From: Symbiodinium sp. CCMP2592
Lineage: Eukaryota > Sar > Dinophyceae > Suessiales > Symbiodiniaceae
Direction of reading: 5' to 3'
Length of the DNA: 64,000 bases
Assembly: GCA_905221615.1 (NCBI GenBank)
Contig: CAJNDT010000332.1
Location: forward strand, 1-64,000
The position numbers and the translations under genes were made by a program. Shown here piece by piece: positions 49,429 through 61,742 of the stretch. Numbering within the stretch: the first letter of the stretch is position 1; every line of letters begins with the position of its first letter. The notes under the pieces were generated by a model, which saw only the letters and a list, made by a program, of their open reading frames with translations, did no database searches and was not told the DNA's origin.

Positions 49429-50122
49429 CAACCCTGTATCCAAGGGCCTTCTCCTCACGCTCTGCAGCCATTTCCTATTTACGATGTACATATAACTGAA
49501 CTTGAGGGCAGATTACACAGCAGGGGCTTCAGTGCAGATTACACAGCAGGGGCACCAGGGGTGTGTGGCTTGGCCTGGTGCAACGAAGCTCCAGTCACAC
49601 ACCAGGATATGGTCGGGGGACGCCTTGACCACGTACCTGCACTTTGCTTGTGACGCAGTACATGGACTTACGCTGTGTATTGGTTATTCTTCGTATTCCG
49701 TATTGCTGCTGTTAACGGGTATGGCCCGGGGCTAAGCCGAGAACCCCAACCAGTCGTTCTCCTGCAGCTATGGTATCACTTCAGAAACAGTCAGTGCTTG
49801 AGTTCATGTCGTCTGGTATGTGCTGGTTTCTGGATGGCCTGGGGCTAAGCCGAGAACCCCGTCTAGCGCGTACACTTTCAAGCATTGCTCAGTGCCAGTG
49901 TCCACCTCTTCAGTCCTTGCCGTGTCCTTCGGTGCGTTGGGGTTCAGGCTGGCGTTGTGGTTTAGTTAGGCAGGTTGAGGTGTGAGCCACAGACTTTCTG
50001 CACTTCATCTTTGCAGTTGCTGTCCATGAAGCTACCTGTCCGAAGTCTCTGATGTGTGGTCGCTTGAGACCTGGACATCAGGTGGTCCGTCGCATACCGA
50101 AACCTTCCTTAGCATTCAGTGT
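49417..50122 (+). repeat. Right pseudo-LTR of the giant PLE
   Basis: Copy of 34600-35305 (ORF translations identical, no indel). It contains the DinoSL-like motif at 49462-49475 and the twin blocks at 49723-49747 and 49836-49860. Similarity ends at ...CATTCAGTGT; the left copy continues GTAGTCC (element body), the right copy continues AGGGGCAGG (flank or truncated junction). Confidence 0.9.
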
Positions 50123-53100
50123 AGGGGCAGGTGTTCAATCGAAATCCTTGTAGGAGTTGCACATCTGTCGGGTGCATTCTCTGTTTGTGTGAAGCAAAAA
50201 AAAATGTATTTGGTCCCCCCCTTTTGGTCGAGGGGTGATGCCCTCAGCATCAGGCATCGTCCCACACGCCAAGGGGACACTGTTCGAGTATTTGCAGCCA
50301 CAAGGGCATTAGCTGAATGTGCTTTTGCCCTGAGTCTCGCTGCCGGTGCTGTGCGTGTGTGCGTGTTTGGTCGACCACCCCTCCCCCCAATGCCCCGCCT
50401 CTCTGAGCCAGTGTCCCCAGCTTAGTACTTCGGTGAGAGATCATCGAGGGAAGAGCTTTGTTCCTGTGATGTGGGCTGTCTTGCCAAGTGTCCAATTCCA
50501 ACCCAAGCCGCCCGGCTTGGGGGGGCGGGCCCATGGAGGTTCGGGTGGCACATCCCTCCCCTAATCCCCGGCTCGGATCGAGGGGCCCGGAGCGTTGAAC
50601 TCTGCACCGGAGCCCTGATGACGTATGCGGAGGGGCAAAGAAGGCGAGAGGGACCGTTTCCGTAGGCCGGAGAGCACCCCAGGTCGACACTCACTCACTC
50701 ACTCACTCACTCACTCACTCAATGTATTTGGTCTGGTCAACTTGAGGTCGAGATCCAGGTCCGACCTTGCCATGTCTTGACAATTTGAGGCCGAAGGTGC
50801 CGTTGTACGGATGTGTCTGGTGATGAGTTGATTTTTTTGCACTGCCGGGTACGAAGTAAAGTCCAAAACCATCCCGTGGAGAGCTACCTTGGGCAAACAC
50901 CACATGTGCAAGTCAGTCCGTTTTCATTGTCGAAACATGGTCAGGCAAAGCCGAAGCTCAATGCGAAGACACTCTTCGTATTGGGAGCCATGAATCTCAT
51001 CGATTCTCGTCAGCATGCCGGTCATTCTTGCGCTTTGTTGCGCAGAACCCCAGACTCGAAAGCCAAAGCCTCTTGACGGGGCAATAACGTCCTAACTGGT
51101 CTTCGGAGGATTGTATCAACGTGAACCTCCTCACTCCGTACGTCGACAAGATGGTCTCGACTTTTTTGGACAAGAGCCCGCAGAGTCCTGAAGTAGCTCA
51201 CACAGCCGCTCGCCAGCAGCTCGCGTGGGACTTGTCTGAGGCCAAACTTTGGCAGGTTTATGGTTTACCAGAGTATTCCCGCATAAGTCTAGGTTGACGA
51301 AACGAACCGAGCGGAGTTGTCTTCAAGCTCTGTGCTTTCGGGGTCTGACGAAGCGCCTTCAAGAAGTGGAGGAGCTTTTGCTCCGAAGTAGCTCAAACCG
51401 AAGCCAGCAAAGGTCGGTTTGCTCATTGGCCTTTACTCGCTCTTGGAGGTGGGCACTTTGCAAGTGGGCTTGGGAACACCACCTCTTGTTGCAGGAAAGG
51501 ATTGAGAGCTCATGGCAGAATTGCTGACTGTTTCGACTGGTCAGGTCATCTGTTCTCCATTCTGGGGAATGTTTGCCGATTTTGCGGGACGGAAGCGAGT
51601 GCCTCGGAGGGGGCGTGCCTCAGGGCCCGGGGGGTCCTCATTCCTATTGTTTGCTTGAAGCACGCAAAGGGCTATAACTTGCCAATAGGAGTCGAGAAAC
51701 AAAGCAAAGAACAAGTTCCGATTGTAGGTGAATCGAGCATGAAATGTCAGAGTGGACGGTTGCAGCAAGTTGGACGCTGGAGCCATACTGGATTGGAGGG
51801 CCATCTGAGGCTACCAGTTCTCAGGTCGTCGGACGCATGAAATTATCCAACATGCCACCCAGCTTCTACTGAAGCAGCGGTGATGTCGAGAATCAGAGTT
51901 CTCCCCCTCCCTCACGTTGCGGTTGACATGACTGCTGAAACATTTGAATTTACACTGTCGCATTCTTTTCAGAATGGGAGTGGATGCAAATTGCAGCGCT
52001 CAAGTTGTCATACCGTATATAGTATATATCGGGTTTGAATGCGAAACCGATTCTTTGGCCCCTTTTCTCATGCTTCGGGGTGAGGGCTTTCTTTTCGAGC
52101 AGGGTTGGTCTTCGTTTTGGGCTTGGCAGTCTATGTTTTAGGGCTTTCGGGTTCTGGGTTTGGGTGCCTTGCTGGGTTCAGGTTTGTCGGTTACCCATAT
52201 TCGGGTCACGAGTTGATACCCTCCATGCTTTTGTGTGGTTTCGGGTTTAGCATTTGCGGCTCCTGGGTTGGATCACTTCCGGGTAGTTTTAGGTTTCCAT
52301 GTTGTCGTTTCTTGATTATGCAGTCCAGACCGTAATCGATCCCTCCACATGTCCTTCCCTTGACACTGGGATGGATAAGCTCTAGCAGACCTTCATGCCA
52401 GATTGCTATGCAGGTTTTCGAAAACGTCCTGCTTCAATATTACTCGCAAGCGCGTTCTTGCAGAGGTCAAGGCCTAGACGGCTTCCACCTACAGATTTGG
52501 CAGAGCAAAAACAAAGGGCGTCATGCTCCAATGGCCGAACTCGGACAGCTTACCAGAGGAAGGGAGCAACGAGGAGACCCCCTAGCTGTGCACATGCGCA
52601 ACACCCTCAAGAGTGTGAGCCGGTGGAAGCATGGAAAGCCGAGTGGGGCGGGGGTGGGGTCGTGCAAGATGGCGGCACCAAAGGCTCCGCGAGCACCCTG
52701 TTGTGCGATATTGGTTGCAAGGAAGGTTCGAACTCGTTTACGTCTTACGGTTGTTCGAGCACCCCACAGGCTTAAGAAAGCACATACATCAGAAGCCTTC
52801 AGAAACGCCAAGCCACGATGAGGCCATGTCTCCTCATCGGCCTTGCCGGTTCGGCAATTGCCCCTATCCTTTTCGGTGCCCTGCCGTGCGCTTCAGAGCC
52901 AGGTTACCTTCAGTCGCAAACCTAGCAAATGTTTGCGCTGACAGCCAGTTTGCGCCATAGCCGTAGCCGCCAAGGCCGCAGGGTGTGCTGTTCTTGTGAC
53001 CGAAACGAGTCCTTGTGCGACTTGTGTGTGCTTCTGTGCCACACTTGGCGTTCAAGATGTGAATTTCCAGAACTTCCGCGACCTCGGGCGTCTGAGGTTT

Positions 53101-53500
53101 GGGACAGTCCCTGCCAGTCATCTTCGCTGCCCGTGCGCTCGACGGCTTCTTCTGCGGAAACATGGGCGTGGCTTCGCTTGGTTGGTCAAAGAAAATCCAG
53201 TGAGACATCGTTGAGCAGCCTGCCGTCGCAAGTTGACTTGTTAAGAGTTTGATCGGCCTCAATTCGGGTTCATGAAGCTGATGACCGGACTACTTCAGCC
53301 GGACTTGCAGCATTTTCTTTTAAGCTGGTGTGTGGCAACAAGAGATTTCGCAGCGATGCACCACGTGGGGCTGAGGTCACACGAACGTATTTGGGCGAGA
53401 TAGTCGATGAGACTAATGAGGCCCACGGGAGAGCCGGCTTTGTAAACACGCCGATGCTCGGTTCGGTTTCATGTGGTGCTCAAGGTTGTGAAGGGAGGGA
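50123..53500. other. Unassigned DNA right of the giant PLE
   Basis: No recognised gene. It contains an (ACTC)n microsatellite at 50690-50721 and a degenerate GGGTTT-rich stretch at 52135-52300. Open frames up to 153 aa have no motif. Confidence 0.4.
50690..50721. repeat. (ACTC)8 microsatellite
   Basis: A perfect tetranucleotide run. Confidence 0.95.
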
Positions 53501-53529
53501 TTAGACCGGGCATCACCCGCCCGGTCTAA
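53501..53529. repeat. Perfect 11-bp hairpin
   Basis: TTAGACCGGGC, a 7-base loop, then GCCCGGTCTAA. No T-tract follows, so a terminator is unlikely. Confidence 0.8.
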
Positions 53530-56500
53530 GTTCTAAGCCAGCGCTGGTCCTTCGCAGAGCTACGACCGAAGGCTGCCCGTGCGCCCCTTTGCAAATTTCC
53601 GTATGAGATTTGTGATTTATGAGGTGCCAACACCCCAGCCTCCCAAGCCCGACCGCGAAGGCGCGAGGCTTCAGCTTTCTGGCTCTTTGCTTCTCAGTGG
53701 GCCTTTTCTTGGGACCCATCTTGGGAGGAGAGCTGCTCGAACCAGAAATCTGGCTTCTGCTTTGCGGGAGCAGCTGCAGTTGAATCTTGTGTGAGATGAT
53801 GTTACAATCCAGACTCGCGACTAGCACCAAGCAAGCTGAAGCAAGATGCCTAATTAAGGTTGGTGTATCCGGCACACTGGGCCCCCAGCATTTTCGGCGA
53901 CACCGTCTTCGACTCCCATCCTTTCTTGCTGCCCAATCTGACGTATGCAGCATGGCTGAGCTGTATACTGGATGCTATAATGCACGAACAGGTTGCATCA
54001 TCACTCGGAGATAGCTGCAGCAGTCATGGCACAAGATTCCCTTCGTGTCTGGAGTAGCGGCTTCTGGTGCATAAGTTTTTTTTGTCTGAGGCCATTTTCG
54101 CAGCAGTATCCTGGCCCCTTATCTGCAGCCAGTAGGATGGCTTGGAAGCTCAGCGGCGCAGCAACAAGTTGTGCGACGAAGCTTGAACAGAAAAGATCCT
54201 CACCTCGAGCCTCGGATTCCCTCAGACTGTCCACACGTCGGACGTTGCGACAGCAAGTCTGAGCAGGAACTGTTTTCCCCACTTAAAAGCTTAGCAGAAC
54301 AGTACCTTTTCGACCTGATCAGGTGCATTGGGGCGACTTTTTTGGAGGAGTGGTCTTCGAAGCAATCCCTGATGGTTCCCTGTATTCCTGTTTCATGCCA
54401 CGCTTCAGCAAGGGACGACAACCCTGAGATCAAAAGGTTATGCGGGAATTCACAAGACTGTTGGGCATTCATGGTGCCACCGACCAGTAGACTAGCAGTT
54501 TTTGCAGCGCTCTGCAGGTTCTCGGCGGTCAAGTAAGCAGACTGTGTGTGGAAGCATAGCAGCATATAGCAGCAGTGCGAAGCCCTCGAGGATGCCACTA
54601 GCCAGGAGAGTGTATAGTCAGTGCAAAATTCAGAAAAGGCAGACAAAGGGCCTTGTCGCGCAGGAGACATTACCCAAAAGCCAGCGCTGCGGCCGTCATC
54701 GAAGCACCGAAGCCTTTCCGCCAGGTTCTAAGACGGCGCAGCATTTTCTCAGCCTGTGCGTTGACATACCTGAGACGTGTTGAGTGTCTGCCGGGGCAGA
54801 CACTTGGGCAGTCGATGGCAGATCATGGCAGGTCGCAAGAGGGAGGGCTCAGGACAACGAAAACACGATCAGGTGGCAGCAAGGCTATGCAAGAAGGGCA
54901 TTGAGCACTGCTCGAACTTCAAGCCAGCAGTGACGAAGTTTAGCGGTGGAGTTCTCTATGAATATTGGATTCCGAGCATGGCCTCGTGGCAACTGGCCGA
55001 GGCTAATGAGGGAAAGAGTGTTTGTCCTTGCACAAAAGCCATGACACTAGAATGCTTTGTCGGATTCTTCCTTCCTCCCGTGCGGAGCTTTTGCGGAATC
55101 TGGACAGATATCCAATGCCTTCTTGAGCACTGACTGGCTCAAACTTTCAAGTTCCATGCTGTCTGCGTTACACCTGCGGCAGTGCTCGGAGGTTAGGGAT
55201 TGACAGTGAGAGCTCCACTGGCCTTTGGGCTAAACCAGCCCGCCGCCGGGAGCTCCGCGATCTGTCTTCGCTAGGGGCGGATATCGATTTTTCCCGCGAA
55301 GGGTCGCGGCGGCTCGCAGGCTGAGGGAGGCTCAAAAAGAAGGTTTGGGTGGGGCAAAGGAAAGGAACCGGAGAGCTTCACGGCTTGACCTGCTCCAAGG
55401 CCTACCCCGTCAATGCGACGGACGCTCTCAGGCACAGATCCCTCAGGCTCTGATCCGCGTGGTCAAGCGGGCAGTCATTGCTTCGGAACCAGGTACTGGA
55501 CACAACTTGGCCTAGAGTCTGTGGGATGCTGTACCAAAGCAATGTTGTCAGCTAGTGGGAATAGGTGCAGTAGCAGAAAGTGCAATCTGACGCAGTGTGA
55601 CGGGCGATTGTGACTGAAACGCTGTCCCGTGATGTTGTGAAGGATTTCGAAATCTCTTGATTTTTGTGTGAAGTCGTGGAATGAATGTTGTTTGGGACAT
55701 GATTGATCTCGACCAAAACCGTGTCGCTAGGGAAGGTGCTGCGGTGAATTAACAGCCCATGCCGGCCTTTTGCAGGTGCGCCTCGTTCATATGTTTGCGA
55801 GGATGCCAATGAACCTGCGAACCCAGGACACGAGTGTGAATTGGGACCACCTCTCATGGCAAGCCGCAGGCTGTGTAAGATTGCGACGTAGATGGGGCGC
55901 TGCGCAACAATTAGCACAGACACGAGAGTTCCATGTTGTTTCACCCGATTCTACGATGGCTTGGGGATTATCAACTCCTGAAGGCTCTTCAAGGCTAGGG
56001 CAGTCATAAGGCCACTTGTACTTGACCTTGGACATGTGAGGAAGTGCTGGCGGCAAGTGCTATCCAATGACAGTAATCCAGAGCCTTGGTTTAGATTAGC
56101 TCACATCCAGATGCACGGTCATGCATAGGAGATTGAACTGGAGCCGTTCGGTTCGCTTGCACCGGACATTGCTTGCTTCCGCATCTACACACTCCAAGAC
56201 TGATTGCAAGGCATTGGTTCACCAGACCCCACAGTCCCGCAGACTGCCCCACCAAGCGCCAAGTGCCCAGGGTCATGATCGCGTACTGTGGCCTGTCGGG
56301 ATGCGTAGCGGCGCAGAATCAGCTGATGATTCTGTTGGTGCCCGGCTCTCAGCATCTTCTGAGGTCGACGACACATGCTCTGAGTGTGCGGACCCAGATC
56401 CCAAAGCCACTCAGGTCATATGACCGCTCAGCTGATGGGTTTGCCTTCGGCCCACAGGAGATTGGGATCATGCAAAACATAGGCCTGCCGGGAAACTTGT

Positions 56501-59500
56501 TGACAGTTTGCGGGGCAATTCTGAGCCCACGATCGCCCCTTGTCAAAAAAGTCCGTTCCAATTCTTGCGAGGCGCCGTTGGACTGTTGATGTCTCAGCTG
56601 TTTCTCTACCCGACCCTGACAAAGAAGCTGGGCCTCTTGCCAACACGAAGACGCGTTCACCCATCCCTGTCGAGAGAGTGGAGAGAGGAGCGCAGCGAAA
56701 GAGATGAGTGAGCCTGGGCCTAAGCTCAAGCCCAGAGCTGTATTAGCTGAGGTGCCATCCCCGCGGCTGTAGCCCCTAGAACACACTGAGCCGCAGTTTG
56801 TGACTGAAAAAACAGACCCGCCGCAGAATGGCAAAGGCCGAGAGAGGCGATGCTTTCAAGCACAAGAAGCACACCTTGAATCAGTGCTTCTCAGGTTTCC
56901 TGAATACCTTCGTGATTGGGTGCGTGTTGTGCAATCTTTCCTATGGCCTGTTCCCAATTTATGGTGCCGCGGATGCAGTAGCCACATTTGCGCAGCTTCA
57001 GTTTGGACTCTGAGGGTCTGTCATGATGCCATCACAGTTCACTGGCTCACTCTTCTCATCCCGAGGTCTCTATGCAGATCCGGCAACTTACGGTGCCATG
57101 CCTTGAAGCTTTTCTCCCCCGGCAGCGACGAGAGTTGAGGCTGTCACTCTTGTTCCCGCTCCTGTAAAAAACGCATAGTCATGGGGCTGACGAACTTGTT
57201 TGCATCGCCCCTGGCTTCGAGATTGTTGCTTTCTGAGCGAAGCTTCCAGCAGTTTGTAGCACCAAGTCTGCATGTGCAGGAGTCTGAGATTCTAAACTGT
57301 CTACAGTTTTCCTTTCGACACTCGCATGGCCGCAGGCTCTTGGAGATTCTTGCCTTTGGGCCTCTGCCAGTTTTTCTACACAGCGGGGACAGGCATGATG
57401 TACCCCACTACCTTCGCATTCATCAACCGCTGCTCGGTCGCAGCGAATGGACTTCTCCCTTGCTCGTAGGCAGCCTGAAGTCGAAAGTGAAGACTCACGG
57501 GCGAGCGTCAAAGACATGCGACCATCGGCGTGGACCCGGCGTGCAATGGTGTCAAATCCGGGTATGTAGCCAGGACGAGTGAAGTTCTGGAGAGAAAGTG
57601 CGACGACTGTGATAACAGCTTTGGCTGGAACTGTGAACGAAGTTAAGGCACCAGTTGACCATGCACTGCCCAAACTGATGTTGAATGTTGAAACCTGGGA
57701 TCGCATGGCATGAATGCATGCACGTCAACTTTCCAGGTTTGAAAACTAAGATCTCTCGGCCTGGGCACCGCAAACTTATCCTCAGGCGCATCGGAGGGCA
57801 TGAGCCGAGGGGCCGTCAACGGCTGGGCAAATTCCACGGGCTCCCTGGCTGCTTGGATCCTCACGTTGCACAGTTCTTTGGACTGCCCAATTCCGAAAGG
57901 AACTTGGAGCCCTACGTCGCTAAGGCCAGTAGTCACCACATGTTCGAACGAACGAAGCACAGGTGCATTGTGTCGTGCAGTCTTTCCACCTGCAGCTGCT
58001 GCTGCTCGGCTTTCAATGCTTCAGGAGAGTCTGGAATGTATAGGTGTCGGTGACCACGTTCTAAATGCGGACTCGGGCAGATGCACATGACTCATATTAT
58101 GCTTATGCTTCAGTCCTGTCTTGAATGCGGGATGCAATGCGGCGAGTTGGACCTCTCATCTGATGGCAACTGCCGCCGAGGCGCTCCTGGGTCAATGTAA
58201 CCGTTGCTTGTCTCGGCTTGAGTGCAGCTGCGGCTGCGAGATGTCTAAGTGGAGAACTTGCGCACTGTCGTGTTTGGGCGGCGGGACTTGAGGACTGGGG
58301 CCGTTTGGCCGCTACATCCCTTTTTATGTTATCACTTTCATTCTGGTCCTGACCCTGGCCCTGGCCTGAGTTACGTCGCAGCATCGCGAATCGCAGCAGC
58401 ACCAAAAGAGGTCCTCCGGTCCTCCTTCCGCTTCTGAGCTTAGGCAGTCTCCTGGACCGGGTTGCGCAAGATCGATCAGAAGAGTGTGCGCACCGTCACT
58501 TCTCAGACCGCTCAGAGCAGCTGCGCGGATGAGGAGGACTGTAGAAGATCGCGGCGCGAGCCGCTCATGGAGAGTTGAAGCTTCAAGACAAAGGCTCGGG
58601 GTCCAAGAATGGTTCTGGCAGTAATCCTAAGAGTGTTAGAGGGGTGGTCCGGGGTGGTGCTCTGGTTCATTACCGATCCTCAGCAGTCCAGCCTGGATTG
58701 AAGCTTTGCTCCAGGCTGGCGTTTCAGGGTCGGCTAGACCCGCGGTTCAATTCAGCGTGACTCCCTCCGATTTTCGCCCAGGTTTTCTGGGTTGACACAG
58801 ATTTCTTGTTTGCTTGCATACCCCTTTCACCTCCCGTCTGCTTGGGATTCGGAGGCTGAGCTGCTAGCAGCTTGCTCCGTTCAAGGGATGTACAGACAGT
58901 TGCAATGTGCGGAAAATGCATCACGATGAAAGGGCCACATCCGACAGTCCAATGAAAGTCGGTTAACATGGTTAGGACCGTGGTCGGCTGATAAGGGAAC
59001 AGGTGTCACCGGGTCATTCGCTGCTGCCGCACCTGCCCTTCCCCAATTTCGGTGCAGCAGTAGCGTGTGCTGTGGTGCCTCTCTTGGCGTGCTCATGATC
59101 GATCAAGTCCTGTGGCTCGAGAAGTGCACGGGAGCTGCGTTCTTGGAGCTCCAGACCCAGGCATCGCTTCAGCATTTTGCTACAAAGTGCTCAGTCACAT
59201 GAAGAGCACAAAGAGCCATGGACTGGAGATGTTTTGCTGTCCTGCCGCTCGCTGAGACTCTTGTGACCGCTTGCTTGATGTAGGTCTGAATCAGATTTCA
59301 GGCGAGCCGCAACCTCCACTAGAGACAATCTGCATAGAAGCTCATGTGTGAGAGAGCAGTTGGTCCAAGGGTCAGCTTCGGCTTCGCAGCAGAAGCTTCG
59401 CACTTACTTGGATGCTGCACTGATGTTTTCTCCGAAGCCGTGCTCAGCATTGCACCTTCAAGCTCACCCTAATCTAAGTAAGGTGCCTTGCGCGGGCCTT

Positions 59501-60300
59501 CCCTTCCGTTGCGAGCCTGGCGGTGAGCCCCGGACTCGGAAGCAATGCATGGGTTGGAGGTGGTTGGCGGGAGTGTTTCGGGTTTAGGGTTTTCTTGTTC
59601 GGTTTTGGAGGGGCTGCAGTCCGGGCTTTCCTGTGGCCCTGTTCTGCCTGCAGCGAGTTTGGGCCTTCTTGGCCTCGATCCGGCTTGGGTCCTTGTCATC
59701 CCTTTCTAGGCACTCATCTTCTGCCTTGGTACGGTACCTGGTAAATGAGACCCCTAGCTAGATACTGACCGAGCCTGTTTGTTGCTGTGTGTGACTCCAT
59801 CTTGTGTTTGGCTGCATTTAGTACTACATGCGAGATGCCACAATACGTGATGCTGCCCGTAAGCCAAGCACCATGCAGTAAATCGCGATACAACACCGTA
59901 TCATTTGATATGCATTCCAGCTAGGGCATGCATGTGCACCTGTATGGTCACGTGCTCTGCCCCCCCCGCCCCCTCCGGCCCTGCATTGTCTATGGTCGAG
60001 GATTTCCCCCCCCCTCCCTGTGGGGTGTGGCCCTATTCTCCCTGTGGGGTGGTTGCGGGGTTTTGGGATTTTGGGTTTAGCTTAAGCTTTTGACTTTTGG
60101 GTTTAGGGTTAAAAGGCATAAGGCTTCGAGTCGACAAGGGCTTAGGGAGGGTTTTCGGTGTAGGTTCGTTAAGGTTGACGGTTTATGTCTTCTTTTAGGC
60201 GTAGAGCCTGGACTTGGGCGAGGTTTAGAATTGGGTGTAGGGTTGATAGTACGGGTTCAGGTTAATCAAAACAGGAGCAACACGCTCCTGCGCTATGTCA
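53530..60300. other. 6.8 kb without a recognised gene
   Basis: Many short open frames on both strands. A segment at 56828-57010 encodes a hydrophobic stretch (GFLNTFVIGCVLCNLSYGLF) that could be an exon of a membrane protein, but no family was recognised. A perfect 10-bp inverted repeat lies at 54783-54804. Telomere-like GGGTTTAGGGTT traces lie at 59575-59600 and 60050-60250. Confidence 0.4.
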
Positions 60301-60435
60301 TACTTGGAGGGTCGGGGGACTTAGTAACTGGTTATTTTAGGGACTTATAAGTACCATAACCCCAATTAGGCTCCCTTTTAGGGTACTTATAAGTCTACTT
60401 ACTACCTACTTACTAAGTTCCCCGACCCTCCAAGT
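60301..60435. repeat. MITE-like foldback with 27-bp terminal inverted repeats
   Basis: TACTTGGAGGGTCGGGG and ACTTAGTAA (60301-60327) and the reverse complement (60409-60435) agree except for one base. Inside, GGGACTTATAAGTACC and GGGTACTTATAAGT form further complementarity. About 135 bp in all, with no coding content. Confidence 0.8.
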
Positions 60436-61400
60436 AGGGTTTTTGGCTTGCGTACGATGCTGGCCGTGTCGGTGACCCCTGACAGCCCCTCCAGCTGCAG
60501 CTCCACGGCCCCGACCCCGCTCCGCAAACGCCAGCCCCCTCCTCCCCGGCCCTCTACCAGACCAGGGGGGGTCAAAACGAAACATCTGCGCGTGCTTACT
60601 TACCTGCCTGCATGGCTGCTTGCCTGACCCTCTACCTACCATGATTGAGGCACAGGTAGGCAGGAATCGGCAGGAAGGTAGATCGTAGGACGGCAGGAGG
60701 GTCGGAAAGTGGGAGGAATGGAATAAGGTGGGAAGGAAGGAGGGGCAGGGACGTTGGGTCGTTGCAAGCATGCATGTCAGCCACTACAAACGCAACGAAG
60801 TGCAGTGTTTGTCTTGCGCGGTGCTTGTTGCCTGCTTGTTTTGAGCTTCCTCTCAATCTGTCCGACGCGGGCAGGCCTGTGCCGTGCAGGCTGGAGAGAG
60901 GGAAAAGAGCTGAGAGATCAGGTGTGCAAGAGTATGTCTATGGTGACGGGAGTAGGCCCGCATAAACCGAGAGTGCAAGGCTTCAGGCCTCGTTGGTTGT
61001 AGCCTTCGATTCCTGTCTCTCTGCGCGCTTGACCAGGCCAGTTTCGGCTTTCAACTGGCCAGCAATCCTGGACCTCCTCCGGAGCGACGAGGCTGTTGTT
61101 ATGAGATTTTTGGCGACCAGTCTGGCTCTGGGTGGCTTTCGTGAGAGGCGGCGGCGCTGCTCGGTGCGTCCCCTGCACTGCATGGTGAGGTGACTGCGGC
61201 GGTGAAGAGCGGAGAAGGTGGGGGACGTGGACAGTGAGACCCAAACTGAGAGTTGACGGACGTGTTCCCTGTTGAGGCGTGGTCTGTGCATGCTGGTGTC
61301 TTCAGCCGAAATCAGGTTTGGGGCAGATTGGGGCAAGGGAGGGTTCCGGGACTTACAGAAGGGCACGCCCCAGTCCACTATGTAACCCGCCGGCACACCA
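60436..61400. other. Unassigned GC-rich DNA before the AT-rich switch
   Basis: No gene recognised. The overlapping open frames on both strands (such as 60983-61510 minus) show no motif. Confidence 0.4.
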
Positions 61401-61742
61401 GCCCGCCAAATATCAACGCAATTTTTTTTTAAAAAAACTATTTTCCAAAATTTTAACCCAAAATTTCCGTAAAAATATTTTCCAAAAATCACCGTTATAC
61501 CGTTAAGCATAAATCCCCGTTACTTCTCCGTCCAAAATCCCAGTAAAATATTTTCACAAATTTTTATCCTAAAACTTTTGTAAAAATATTTTTCCAAAAT
61601 CCACGTAAAACCATATCCCAAAAATCCCAAGCCTAAACCCAAGAAAAAACACCTTCCCCCACAAATTCCCGTTATTCCTCAACCCGTAAACCCAAGCCGT
61701 AAACCCAAGAATAACAATAAGCCTTATAGTTGGGGCAAGGTG
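61401..61742. other. AT-rich transition with AAAATCCC-type repeats
   Basis: Composition switches abruptly at about 61420 (T9 then A7). Iterated AAAATCCCNGTAAAA and ATATTTTCCAAAA motifs follow, then AACCCAAGCCGTAAACCC, which is faintly telomere-like. This probably marks the boundary of an inserted AT-rich element. Confidence 0.5.

Larger units (their letters stand above)
34600..50122 (+). mobile_element. Giant Penelope-like retroelement with 12 cistrons and pseudo-LTRs
   Basis: Two identical direct repeats (34600-35305 and 49417-50122, offset 14817) enclose 12 plus-strand ORFs (A-L, 35614-49428) spaced by only 47-175 bases. Cistron I encodes a GIY-YIG endonuclease followed by a PLE-type RT, so this is an N-terminal-endonuclease PLE of the Naiad/Chlamys kind. 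Such PLEs are known to form pseudo-LTRs by tandem insertion and to favour microsatellites; both features are seen here. Known N-terminal-endonuclease PLEs have one main ORF. Giant multi-gene PLEs are known from rotifers (Terminons), but those lack endonuclease. Two readings of the unit are possible: 34611-49427 followed by a partial second copy, or a truncated copy followed by a full copy at 35306-50122. Open cistrons and identical repeats indicate recent insertion. Confidence 0.85.

Noticed and set aside
53501-53529. Intrinsic terminator
   Set aside because: A perfect stem but no T-tract, and bacterial-type terminators are not expected in a dinoflagellate nucleus.
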